Assembly: GCF_032118995.1 (NCBI RefSeq)
Contig: NC_092653.1
Location: 22,773,202 to 22,837,201, forward strand
DNA: 64,000 nt
Direction: 5' to 3'
Source of the DNA: Asterias amurensis
Lineage: Eukaryota; Echinodermata; Asteroidea; Forcipulatida; Asteriidae
The notes under the pieces are model-generated. The model was not told the DNA's origin. It saw only the letters and a list, made by a program, of their open reading frames with translations, and ran no database searches. The translations under genes and the position numbers were made by a program. Below are positions 1 to 13,400 of the stretch, piece after piece. The stretch's first letter is position 1, and every line of letters starts with the position of its first letter.

Positions 1-1429
1 ACCGAGATGATCCCATCATTTTGGCAAAATAAGTAAAATAAAATCTTTTTGATAGACAAAAGATACACAGCTAACTAAACGATGGCGGTGACAAACATGC
101 ACAATATTGTCATTTGCTGGGTCTTTTCTCAGACCAGTTACCTAACGTTATTATGCACTACTAGGAGCTGTGTACCAGTCTACATGAACTGCACGTTTAA
201 AATATACAGCAGCGTGATGGGATCGTCCATTATGTAGTAGGAACATTCTAGGAAAACAAGTTTCATTTTTAAAAGTTTTTATTGCTGCTGTAAAAAATTA
301 ACGTAAAAAAATAAGTAAGATATTTTTTGCACTTGGTAGTATTATTACTACAAATTGGCAACATACATACTTCAAAATATATTTAAAAACAATTCATATT
401 TCTCCCTTGTAACAATAATGAAACGTTCTTTCTTAATTAGGAGATCCGAATAATTATTTATTGTCGTATATCTCATGTTTTGAGCGCGGAAAATTGGATT
501 TTCAACAACCCAACTTTTGCTGCTGAGCGCAAATGTCAGATTTTATGGTAAGCCGTAAATTTCAAATGACATAAATTTTACACAATATTTAATTTTAGTT
601 TGTCCCCCATAGTGTCTTCTTCTTTTGTTTGGATACCCATCTTCATCTATCTAAACGTAAACAGCAGAGCCAGAGCAAGTAATAATCAACCTCCCTGCCC
701 TGCATGCTGTCTGCTGTTGTTGTGTTGTGTATTTTGTTGTGGGTGAGATCTTCCCCCATGGTGTGGTGAGATCCAGTCCAGCGCCATGTGGGGGTGATGT
801 GGTGGTTGGGCTGGGTTAGGTGGGGAGGGATCTGGGCGATGGTGGGGTCATAATCGACCATTGGAAATGGGAGGGTCGAGCACGGATTGAGGATTACAAA
901 TAAATACAAGGAGAACTTTCCGTATCGTGCCACTTTTCACTCAATTTTGTGAAACATCACATCACTCACTCAGACTCAGCTGCTCAGTGATTATCTCAAT
1001 CTTATTCTCACTCCCTTTGTTACGCTTTCCTGATGTTACATTTGTTTGATGACTGAAGACTGGAATAAAATTGTAGTAAACCTGTGTTAATGTTGCACAA
1101 ACTAGCAAAGCAACGTAGAGTAGAGTAAGTGGTGCTATGCAGTAATATATTACAGGTCACCTTTGTTGCCTCCATGCCCTCTTCGTGTCCTTGTAATGCT
1201 CCAGTAGAAATTGTCACTTTCCCCATAGTCTACAGGTTCTAGCTAGGTTGCCCTAATACAAAGGAGAAAATGCCTTGGTGCCTTTGCCCTTGCCCTTTGA
1301 AAAACAAAGCATACTTGTACAAGCCTGGATATGCATCAAGTTATTAAACTCTCGCCCACAACAAAAATGTTTCCTGATCCTTCATCCTTGTTTTTGTTTC
1401 TACTGTACTCATAGTGATACGGTTCCAAG
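1..1429. other. 5' flank of the SLF1-like gene; no gene recognised
   Basis: No coding exon is recognisable here. The stretch should contain the promoter and 5' leader of the downstream gene. A pyrimidine-rich stretch ending in AG at 1413-1414 just before the start codon looks like a splice acceptor, so the 5' UTR is probably split by an intron, with its first exon somewhere upstream. Positions 1150-1330 hold a diverged copy of the AGGCCT-ended MITE. The rest is AT-rich sequence without a pattern I can name. Confidence 0.5.
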
Positions 1430-4400
1430 ATGAAGCAACAGCAGCTTTCTGTGCGACGCAAGTCAGATCGTCAACAATCCTCTCAATATAGTTTCCTACT
1501 CTCTGGATTTAGCGATCATGAAAAGACTACACTTGCCCGACAGATCATCCGACTTGGTGGAAAGTACCTTGATTGCAAGGTAAGTCTCAGCAGGCCTGGA
1601 AAAGACCAATCCATTATTATTTCAATACATTTATTTTAATGTTGCCATAAAGTTACATTTGTTTACATCATTAAAGTTAACATACATGGTAATGAATAAT
1701 AATGGCAAATCACAGATGTAGTAAAGACAATAACAATTTACACCGAAGTTGAGTAAATAATGACAAACAGGACAACATCTAGGCATAGGGTGAAGCAAGG
1801 CTTTTGTTCCCGCCCCATTGCGTATTGACCAATCGTAACGAAGGTCTGACACTAAGGTCCGACATGCGCGCGTATGCTTGGCGCGCGCGGCAGAGTTGTG
1901 CAGAAAGGCATCGGAGAGCCCCACGTGTTCTTGCTCACACGTGCGTTGTTGGCGGAGCCTATTGGATCGGTCTTTTACATGTACAGTGTACATGTACATG
2001 GAGACCATAAAAAAGGCCATGGCCTTTTTTGCCCAAGGACCAATTTCATAGAGCTGTTTATTATTAAAAGATCTATATGTTAGTTTTGCATCGATCGGGA
2101 TAACTGTTTACTACCCTTACACCAATGTGTATTCAGAACTGTATACTCAGTACTTTCCTGTGTTCTCCAGATGGGATTCAAAGCCACAAATTTTGCATTG
2201 CTATCTAAGAGCAGGGCCCAATTTCATGGTTCTGCTTAAAATAAATGTGTTTTTAACTTTGTCTTAAATAAATTCACTGTTTGAGCTTGTTTTATGGTGT
2301 CCGGAAGACTATTTCATAATTCTGCTGCTGCTGCTGCAAAAGCTCCTGCCCCATAAAATTTAGTAAAAGTTGAGGGACAAACTAAGAGAGACCTGGAGCG
2401 GAGATTACGAACTGGATGATACAGACCAAGTCTGTTTTATTTCAAATGTAAATCTATATCCAAGGCACATTATTTTCATATAATTTGTGATATTTCTTGG
2501 CAGGAATTTTCACCAGAGTGCACCCATGTTGTCTGCATCCGACCAATGAGAAGTGAGAAGTTCCTATGTGGATGTGCATCAGGTAAGATCACAGCTTTCT
2601 TTTTTACTTACATTTTAATAAGTTCATAGTTGTTAGGCCTATAAATCAGATTTTACAATAATGTATCAATTGCTCTTTACATTAGTGCACTGATTATTGA
2701 CCCAGTAACATTCCTGTAACATTTCTCAGCTTCTTAGCTTCCTGGGAAGTATACAGCCCTGGGCTGCCATGGCACTCCAAAGGATTTTTTCAAACAAAAC
2801 ATCAACCTCTAACCTCGCAGGCGACTATGTTTACCCCGAGGTGAAGAGAAGTGCTTTTATAATGAAATGTCTTGCTCAAGGACACAAGTGTCTTTACCAG
2901 GGTTTGAGAGAAGATAACTTTATTCCTACAAATAGCAAGAATGACTTGGCGATTTGAGTTGAACTTTTTTGTTGGTCTCTATTCAGGGAGATGGGTCGTT
3001 TCTCCTGATTACATCCATGACAGTACAGCGGCAGGTCGCTGGTTAGAAGAAGCCAGCTACGTGTGGGACAATGAGACTTCTGAGGATAGTAACATTAGCA
3101 TCACTAGTGCATCTATGGTGAATGCCCCGAAGCGATGGCGAGAACACCTAGAAATGAAGAATCAGCGAGCTTTTGAAGGATGGAATGTCGCTATACTTGT
3201 GACTAACACCAAGAACAGACCTGCTGTTTACAGAAGGTACATTTTTCTACACCTTCTTTCATCATTACTCATTATTCTTGGGCTCTAAGTCATTTGAACA
3301 TTTGTTTGTATTATTACACAGTGAAAAGTTGTTATTCAATTGAAAAACACCAGCCAGCCAGACTTGTTAAGTCACAGGTTTACTGGTTCGACACTAAAAT
3401 CACTATAGGCCTGTGGTCCAGTGTAAAATTCGTACCCTGACAATTTATATAGAAGGCTTAGGTCTGAGATGGTATTTGAAACACAGGCCCTTTTTCGATA
3501 CGACGGCTTCGGTTTTGGATTTGGCTCAGGCCTGCTTGGCTTTGCGGTTGTTTTGGCAATTTGCACATGCTTTGCGTATACGCGCTCAGGGCTTCAGAAA
3601 AGAGAAAGGGCCTCAGTTCAAATCCAAAGACGAAACCGTGGTTTCGGAAAAGGGCCATAGTCGCTTTAAAAAAAAGAGGAAAAAAAACCCACAAGGACAA
3701 CCTGATTTCCCCAAAACAAGATGGTACATGATCAGCAAGTTTGTCTCTTCACCGTCTGTAGGTTAATAGAGTGTGGTGGAGGGAATGTTATGTCCTTACG
3801 GTCCTCCTCCAAGAACCTTGAAAGTCTCACCAAGACACTTAATTACATCTTCATGGACAAGTGCTACCTAGAGAAAGTGCGCCCTCTGCTGGCTGAGGGG
3901 GTGCCATGTTTGGCCCCTGACTTCATCGCAGAGTATTTGTTTCAGGTATGTATTGCAAAATGCATTTTCTAAATATTCAACCGTCAGTATTTTCCTGCAA
4001 GGGGTTGTGGAGCTGCAATTTTGAAGTGTGATACCTTTTTCTTTGACATTAACACCATGCAATGGTAAGGTAATGTGATGCAATATGCAGCCAACCGATA
4101 AGTGCACTGGGTTCCTTTAATGGTAAAGTATCACAAGTGTCACAACTTGGACTTAAACCCACACTCTGCTGAACAGAAAAAAGAAGAAGCTTGAGTCTGG
4201 TAATCTTATCCGCTTGGACACAACAGTAACACGCCATGAGAAAAGTGTGCTCCATGTATTAATCTCTCATAGGAAGAAGTGAAAATACAAATGTTGGCTC
4301 TTGTCATGGCAAACTTTTCTCCTAGAATGGATCAATCAATACTCAGAGATTAAAATGTTATAACTTTGTCAATTTTTCTTCTAGGAAAGCCCTGATTTAG

Positions 4401-7400
4401 AGAAGTATGACATCAGGACTTTTGAACCCAACCAAAATAAGAGAGGCTCACTGGTTAACAGCCTTTCCAGCACAGCAGGGAGTTGTGCAAGCTCACCACT
4501 CAAAGGTAAGTTTTGTAATTCTGGTCTTGGCTTCATTATGTGGTGGCATAACGGATAAGAGCATTTGATTTGCAGACTGTAGGTTTGAGTCCTGGTCGTG
4601 ATATTTGAGCAAGGCATTTAACCATTATTGCTGTGTCCTTCGAACTAGACATAAAGCCGTAGGTTCTTGTGTTGTGAAAGAACCCAGTGCACTTATTGTA
4701 AAGAGAAGAATTTCACCCCTGTGTAAGGAATGTTCATCTGAACTACGTATCTTTTGACTTTTCACAGGGTGTTCCGTAAGCCTTGGTCCTTCTACACCGC
4801 GTATAACAACACCCCTTAAAACTTCTACCAACGCCGTGAAGCCAAAGCGGTACCGTCAAAGCCAACTTCCAGCATCACTATTCACTCAATCCAGTCAGAG
4901 TAGTCCAAGTCAGAGCCAGACTTCTGACTCTCAGAGCCAGTCACCACAAGCATCTTCAAAGCATCGGTCACCACTCACCAAATCACCACAAACACCTTCC
5001 CTCACCCAGACGACCCTGAAACGGACACCTTTGACCCGTTCAAAGACACCAGGTGGTCCCGGGACATTTGTTAAACAGACCACAAAGAGCAACGATCCTG
5101 GTGTTAGTGTTAAGAGTGAGACGGTCGTGAATAGAAAACTTTTTTCGTCACATCAGGTTCAGAAGACGGTGGAAGAGGTTCAGAAAAAGGTGAATGAAAA
5201 AGCAGTCAAATTATCTTTGATTTAGTCCTGCTTTTAAGTGCGGTGTACTGGAATGTGGTTGAAATCCATGCTCACTTTACCAGGTTGGCCCCAACTGGAT
5301 GTCGTAATAATAATAACTATAATAATAGTAGCTAATTCTTATATAGCACATTTCATAACTGAAAGAAATATCAATGCGCTTTACAAAAAAACAAAAGGCA
5401 AAGAGCAACACTTAAAAAACAAACTAGTATAATAGGCAAACAAAAGGATAAACTGAACAATGGGCAATAGAAAACAAATGGGATTTGAGCTGAGTTTTGA
5501 AAGCGGATGTAGCTGGGAAGAGAGTTCCAAAGTTGGGGGGCAGCACTAGAGAAAGTCCTTGAACCGAAAGATTAGTACGGATGGTATGGTGAGGAGATGT
5601 CACACTTAACACAATATTTATGTTTTCTTCTTGCAGTACTCGCCAGCGTATTACTCCCGTGTTCCTTACTGGATTCAAGTCAAACCTCCTAAGTATCAGG
5701 TAAAATATAAAGATTGTTGTCAATTCAATCGTTGTGTTTATTGTTTTATATGCCCTATTGTTGTAACATACTCCTTGTACATACGGAAAACAAGTTTCAT
5801 GTTTTTTTATTTATCAAAACAGTCATTACTTTGAATCTTGAATCCAAATATTTATCCCTCTCAAAAATCAGTGGCTTAAAGGCAGTGGACACTATTGGTA
5901 ATCACTCAAAATAATTATTAGCATAAAAAATGTCTTGGTGACAAGTAATGGGGAGAGGTTGATAGTATAAAACATTGTGAGAAACAGCTCCCTCTGAAGT
6001 GAGGTAGTTTTTTGAGAAAGAAGTAATTTTCCACGAATTTGATTTCGAGACCCTCAAGTTTAGAACTTGAGGTCTCGAAATCAACCATCTAAATGCACAC
6101 AACTTCGTGTGACAGTGGTGTGTTTTTTTTCCATTATTATCTCGCACGTTCGATGACCGATTCAGCTCAAAGTTTCACAGGTTTGTTATTTTATACATAT
6201 GTTGAGATACACCAACTGTGAAGGCTAGTCTTTGACAGTTACCAATAGTGTCCACTGTCTTTAATGTTTTGACCCAAACAGAGTCTTTCTCAAAGGCTAA
6301 ATGAAAGTGTAGTGTTGTCAGTCGTTTTTAAGAAAGACTCTGCTAGGGTCAAAACATCAAGCCACTAGCTTTTTTTTTATCCATTTATACCATAGGTCTT
6401 TAAGCAGTGTGCAACAGCTAATGCTTATTTCAAAGTATTTATCCTCTGCTAACTTTGGTGTGATCTTTACAGGACCATGAAGAAATGACGATGCCTTTCC
6501 CGACCATGGTCTGCAATCTCATTGATGCGTATTTGGAGGAAGGCCTATGGCTGAGAGCAGTGGAGAGCATCCACTCCTACTTGTCTGTCAAGAAATACCC
6601 TCCATCATCGTTACTACACGTCATCATGAGCAAGGTTTTAGAGGTAAGATGGAGACCCTCAAAAGACTTTCCAATTAAACTATGAAGGACATTTTATGTT
6701 ATTGTATACAATTCAAATTTGGTTGAAACTGGTTGGAACGGGTCATGCAGGTTGAAACAGGTTTGATCTGGTTTCTGTATATTGTTTCACCTATTTTTGC
6801 AATTTTTGGTTTTATCCTACCATTGTCGATCATACATTTAAATCCCTGCGTAATGTTCTGCAATATTTTGATATTAAGCTTAACATGTTAATAAGATCAA
6901 ATGTTGTCCTTTGTGTTTCCATCCTCTTGCTTGTGGTCAAGCCAGTCCCTTCCCTTCACCCCCCCTTTTTGTCCCCCTATTCATTGTTTACCCCCTGCTT
7001 TTTTCTGTATGCTTTCTAACCCCATTCATGTATTTCCACTTCACTGCTTATGTTTCACTTAGTTACCTGTAACTGTTCGTGTTTGTTGTGTTGTCATTTA
7101 GCCTTCGAGAAAGACTCTGCTAGGGTCGAAACGTCAGGCCATTAACTATTTTTTGCAAGATCAAATTCAGTGACACTTATGGCGCTTCAGCATTCAGTAT
7201 GTTTCCTGCAAGGATATGCGGAGCTACAATTTTGAAGTAATAGACTTGTTCCTTTACGTATCATCTAGTAATGGTTTACAAGGTGCTGTGGCACAATATG
7301 CAGCCAATCAAACCAGTATTCCTTGTGCTTGTGTGATAAATAACAGTATGTTTTTGTTTTCATTGACTTTTCTTAGTGGAAAGATGTTGCGTTCACATCC

Positions 7401-10400
7401 CAAGCCATCAATCTATTGAAATCGGTTCTCTGCGTTCACCGACCGTCAACACCAGAGATGTCTCAGGTCTACCTTGATTCGTTTGTGCCGTCCGATAATG
7501 ATATGTTTGGTCTGGAGAGTGATGATCCCATCAATACACCATGGGATTTTGTTGGTAGTGTCATCAGGTACCAGACATCAGAATGTTTTTCTTTCTTTCT
7601 TTATTTTTATTTTCTTTTAAAACATTTCTAATGACATTCAGGGCTCAAATTTCAAGAACCTCCACTTTACTATAGGTCTTGTAACTTGTAACTTACACTG
7701 GACCAGAAATGTGAAATGTAGCTAACAAGACTCAGAGTATTTTGTACTTTTTGTTTATTTGCCTAAACTTTGAGGAGGCAGTTTGAAACTAAAAAGTGAA
7801 CATTTTTGTATGTGCTGGAAAACATTAGTATGCAGTATTTGTTTAGTTATAGGGTTAGAACTTGTTGTAATTTTTTATTTTTTTATTGCAAGTTTACCCC
7901 AACTAGCCTAATGTAAGAAAAGTTTCAGGCATAAGCCTTTCTCTCATGCATCTTAAAGCTTACAATTTCATGCAATAAGGGTGTTTTTATTTCTCTTCCA
8001 TATTCTTGCAACTTTGATGATCAATTGAGCCCTAAGTTTTTCCCAGGTTTGTGTTTTTATGCAGCAATAAAGCTACCGGTCTTTGACAATTACCAAAAGT
8101 ATACCCTGCCAGTAATAATGGAAAAGCTGCCTTGCATGTAGAACACACCATCAAGCCTTAAATAGGGTCACAAGGACACCAACATATACTTGACGCTACT
8201 CGGGCCGAACTTGGCTCGAGACGTTGTGACCACGTGTTTGTCCAATGTTAGAAATTCATCTGTGCCATCCAGGCCGATCCTGGGCAGCTTGAACAGCTTG
8301 ATCGTGTTGTAGGCCGATGGCGTTGAGGTCATCTATAAGCTGTGATATGTAGGTGCAGCGGAGGCTTCCACCCTGTCGAAAGGGTTCAGATGGCTGGTTT
8401 TGTGGATTTACGAAAGTAGCGAGAGGCACCTCAGGTCTCCGATGAGCATGGCCGATCAAACGACATCAACATGAGGGGAATATATAAGGTTCCCTCAATA
8501 CTCCTCAAATACTTTCACCTTACAGGAAGTCCTTACAGCTGCCTCTAGGAGATTCTGAAGAGGATATACAGGAGCAAGAGCAAGCTCAGAATTCCGTCTT
8601 AAGGAACAATCATCAGATGTTACTGAGCTATATAGTGGCTCTAGTAGAGCAGGACTTCCAGGTCTGGGTGCATCGGTGAGTGTTTTGGCTTGTATTAGGG
8701 CCGATATTATAAGCAATCACATCAGTGTTGTGGATTCCCCCCTTTCCAAAGTTTCATATGATTTATTCTGGTTGTGAAGCCAAGGACTCTCATAAAGTGA
8801 ACTTAACCTTAATTGTGATCCTCCACAAAATGAGTCAAAGATGGTGACACTGTCCCTTTCCCAATGTCCACAGTTCTGTCTGGGAACATGCTGGTGTGGC
8901 AGGAGATTTTGTCCCCAGGAGATTCTGTGCGCCTCCCCCCCCCCCACCTTTCTGGCAAACTGTGTACATGTACCTCCTTCTGATAACGTCCTCTTTGAAT
9001 CGTCCTCCCTCAGCGCATGTTAATCTCCCGGGGGACAGACTTTCCTATGACACAGGCTGTATTTCTTGTTTGAACACTCCTTATTGAATGCTTCAATACT
9101 AAATCATGCTTTCAATGGGAGCATCATTCATTCTTGTTTGGAACTGGGAGGAGACCAAAATTAATTTGTTGAAACCTTTGTCCAATTTTCTTTCTTTCTC
9201 TTTGTTTGAACCTGCCTAATGTACAGCCAAGGCAATGCAACCACCAAGGAGCAGAAGTCATGTCACTGTATGCTGTCCAGTATTCTATGGCCAGATGGTA
9301 ATGTCAAAGCATCGGGTCCATTTGCCACTCAGCTGATCAGCTTCATGCTTCAGGCTGTGGCGGCCATTGGCAGTGCATCACACATGGTGAGAAACTCAAT
9401 CCTACACAATCCTATAATTTGCTTTTTATCCTTACACTGTCAGCACTGTGTACTCAGTACTTTCCAAAGTACTTTCCCACAGGAAAATCACTCGGGTGAG
9501 ATTTGAACCCACAACTTTTGTATTGCTGGAGCAATGTCTTACCACTAAACCACTGAACTAGCCCGATGGATAGATGCAGTTTGAATCCTTAGCAGCGGTT
9601 ACCGCAATGATGTAATACCACACTGTTTTTCTTTTTTCCTACTGTTGTATGAACAAATTTGTAAATTTCCCTGACTATGGAGAAATTTTATTAAGTTCCT
9701 GATTGTTGTACGGATCCTTCAAAAATATTAAAAAGTATGACAGTTGAACCAATACATCGGAATAGGTCTCATCATACTTCAGAAGTTTAAGGCATTCCGT
9801 ATTAATGCCTCCACGTATTAGTTTTATTGTATCTATTGTTTTGTTTTCTTATTAAGTGATTACCCTTTATGGAAATAAATGTTTGTTGAATTGAATTTAA
9901 ATTGAATTGAAGTAGCTCCAAATACCTTACAGGAAAAAAGAAAAATACTGAGCACTTTGACATGCCCCTAGGGGTGTTAAAGTGTTGTATGAGAACCCTG
10001 TATTATTATTATTATTAAGGTGTCATTATTCTTTCGTGTAGTACCCTTGTCTGAGGATGATCATAAGTTTAGTGGAAATGGCGGCAGAGACCTGCAGAGT
10101 TATCACAGGAGACAGTAGCATTTTGGGACATGCTGAGACGGGAGTACATCTGGACTTTGCTGCCGAGATCGCTTCGATGCTATCACAAGGTTAGTTTGGT
10201 CGGTGGGACTCGAGCCAGTCAGACTCGGCAAGCACTGCGAATGGCAAACAGTAGTTCCTGGTTAACCTAAAGGTTTTTACAGAGTTTTTTAAGGTCATCT
10301 TGGGTTCGACCGAGGAAAGATACCACTACGCCAACTCAACCATCTTAACTGCTAAGGATCTTAGCTGCTGTTGTGAGGCAATGTTTTTTCAAAAGCAAAA

Positions 10401-13400
10401 TCACATTTGATTTTTTTCCCATAAATATTTGTACTATTATTTATAAATTTTCCTATATTGTTTTATAGAGGGCCTGATGGAGAATATGGAATCTCTCAAC
10501 GTTCTTCTGTCCCTCTTGCGTCCTGATTGGTTGAAACTGAAGGTGGTAGAGAGTTTACTGTGCGCTTATGATGACAGCCTCGTGAGAGAGGAGTTCAGAG
10601 ATCTGGTAGCTCAGCCTCTATCGCTCAAAAAAGTGGTGCGTCTAGTTTTTGTTAGTTTCCAACATCTGTCAGAAGTTACACAGCAAAGTCAATATTTCAC
10701 TTATTAAAAATTCTCCTACTGTCCATTTTGTGCATGACGCTCTAGCAGCCAGGCTCCTAGTGGATGATAACCATGCCTACAAAGCAGGACAGTTCTTTTC
10801 AGAATGAGAAGTCTCCCGAACCCCTGAACATCTACTCCGCGGTAGTAGAATAAAGCAAGACAGTTCTCTAAGAACAAACCTTACTTGGCAAGTTGATACA
10901 CACATGGTGTTACTGCAAACCAAATATACATTCATGCCTACATCCTTATGGACTTGCTAACCTTGTTTCAGCTTCAGGTGACAAGATATCCCAGGTGACA
11001 TTTGATCTGGGTTGGCAGCCCTAATCAGTTTAAAGGGTAGCCCTTAGACTGACAAAGGAACAAGGAAAAGACTTGCTAATGTGGTATTTGTTTAAACCTG
11101 TGTCCATCCCAGCTCTTTGTTTTCAAAGTACATGAGAAAAGTTCCTCCTCCCTCTTCCCACCTTCGATTTTAGTTTTTGTGTTTCCAATCCCCTGTGGTT
11201 AAACTAGTCTCCTTGCCTGTTCCCACTATGTATCTACCCCTTGTCTTTTAGTGTTCATCCCTTGCCTATTCTGTGTATTTTCTCTCTCTTTTTATGTCTT
11301 TCCACTGCTTCTGCTACACCAGTATACCTGTTTAAGTGTGATATGTTGTCATTAAATTAGTATTCGTGGAAGACTCTGCTAGGAAGGAAAGAGGTCATTA
11401 ACTATTTTTTCAGAAAGAAAATTAGTGATTTGTTTTTGTTCATGGTGATTTTTCCCCACAGGTGAACTATTACTTTTATCTGCTACCTCTGATGACGACA
11501 GCTTCCCTGCATCCTAAGACACCTGAAAAGCCAAGCCAAGCAGTTATAACTAAGTCCAGGAAAAGACCGCATCAAGATACTGTCCAAGCTGGACCCCTCA
11601 AGACTCTGGCGTAAGTATCAACTGCTGCAATTGTTATTATGTATGGACTTTGAGTCTGTTAATTGCAACAAACTACAACAACTCTTACCAATCAAGGTAT
11701 TCATAAGATAAGAAAAAAACTTCCCACACTTGGGAAATTAAAACTGGTCTTGATTTGAACAGTACAAAGTGAAAGAAAGATAGAAGCAGTCAAAGTAAGA
11801 CACAAGTTTGATACGTCGTGTTGTATTTGCCAGGGTTATGGTTGTAGTAGACTTCATCATGACCTCAGTTTGGTGACATGTTTTATTGAAAAGAAAAACT
11901 TGTGTAACTTTTAGGCAGATTATGATTTTGAAATTTTGACAACATGTCTTGTTTAACAATACCTTTTGCTTCCTGTTTGTGTTGTCAGTGTAAAAAACAA
12001 CATCAGAAACTTACAAACACTCCAAGACCGTCCCAACATCAAAGCTCCAAAGACGAAAATCAACAAAGTCAACCGCAGAAATATGAGAGGTATGTTTTCA
12101 CCCTATTTTCATCCCTTCACATGTTTAAACAATAGTCTGCAGATACGGGTTAAGTTTTAAAATTTACAGGCCATTTTTCGAAAGCTTGATTTAAAAAAAT
12201 TATCTGAGTTTCACCACAAAAACTTTGAATTACTTGCGCCATTGAACTTATTGGATGAGCAGATAATTTCTTCGGGCGGTCAACTGCCTTTATGATCTGT
12301 GCATGATCCACTTCATTTCTTTCACTGTTTGGAAAAGAAATTACATGGAGATACCAGGTGTTATTTGTCCGATAAAAAGGATGTTTAAGTGGAGCTTTCC
12401 CATAGTGTATCAACAAATTGTAACTTTTGTGTTTTATGTTGTATTGACAGGGGAGACACCTTTACATTTAGCCTGTATAAAAAACAATGTAGCGAAGGTA
12501 CGAGAGTTGCTATCGAATCCTGCCATCGAGATTAACCAAGTGGACTTTGCCGGCTGGACTGCACTTCACGAAGCTTCAAATCACGGCCATGTAGACTGCG
12601 TCAAGGAGTTATTGAAATATAAACCAAAGGCCACGATTGCATCTTATTTCAGTCCAGGTACAATATTAATAACATGTCATTGAAATTTTGTAATAAAATT
12701 TCAATCTATTAAATGGTTGCGGCACCCGCTGCTAAAATATAGAATTCAAATATCTACCAGGCTGTCTGAATAGTCTAGTTGGTAAAACGCTTGCTCTAGA
12801 TTGGCAAAGGTGGTAGGTGCAACTGTGATTTTGCTCGCAGAACTCAGGAAAGTAACGAGTATGCAGTGCTTTACACATCATTGTTTAATTTAGGGGGAAA
12901 CCTAGTAAGAATGTTCTTTTGTGGGTCGAATTTCATAAAGATTTACAAACTTAAAGGGAGGGTATATCGTTGATAATTGCTCCGAAAATAAATTACCATA
13001 AAAACCTACTTGGTTTTCACAGGTTTGTTATTTTATGCATATGTTGAGATACACCAAGTGAGAAGACTTGTCTTTTACAATTACCAATAGTGTCCACTGC
13101 CTTTAAAAGCATTTCCATCTGATAAAGATTTCTGCATTCTTCCTGCGAGGACTTAACCACTCCAGACATTCGTCGGTACCTCAATTACTCTTTGAAATTT
13201 TCACAAGTTTTACTGTATATACTTTTTTTAGGATTAAAACAATTAAATGGATTTAAATTATTTTGAACTAGGTAAAGACAAGAAATCTGCGAATGGATTG
13301 AATCTTCTGGCAGCCCCTGCTGAATGTGGAACTACTCCGTTGCATGACACCGTCAACAACCACCATGTAGAAGTAGCAAGACTGCTTGTCAAAGCTGGGG

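Noticed and set aside
1631-2020. 129-codon minus-strand ORF and overlapping plus ORFs at 1804-2083
   Set aside because: Lies in SLF1 intron 1, overlaps competing ORFs on both strands, has no family resemblance. The GC-rich core may be a worn short transposon but I could not define its ends.
6880-7165. Repeat ending GGTCGAAACGTC considered as a Penelope-type element with ribozyme
   Set aside because: No CTGATGA core and no reverse-transcriptase or GIY-YIG frame nearby; kept only as an unclassified interspersed repeat.
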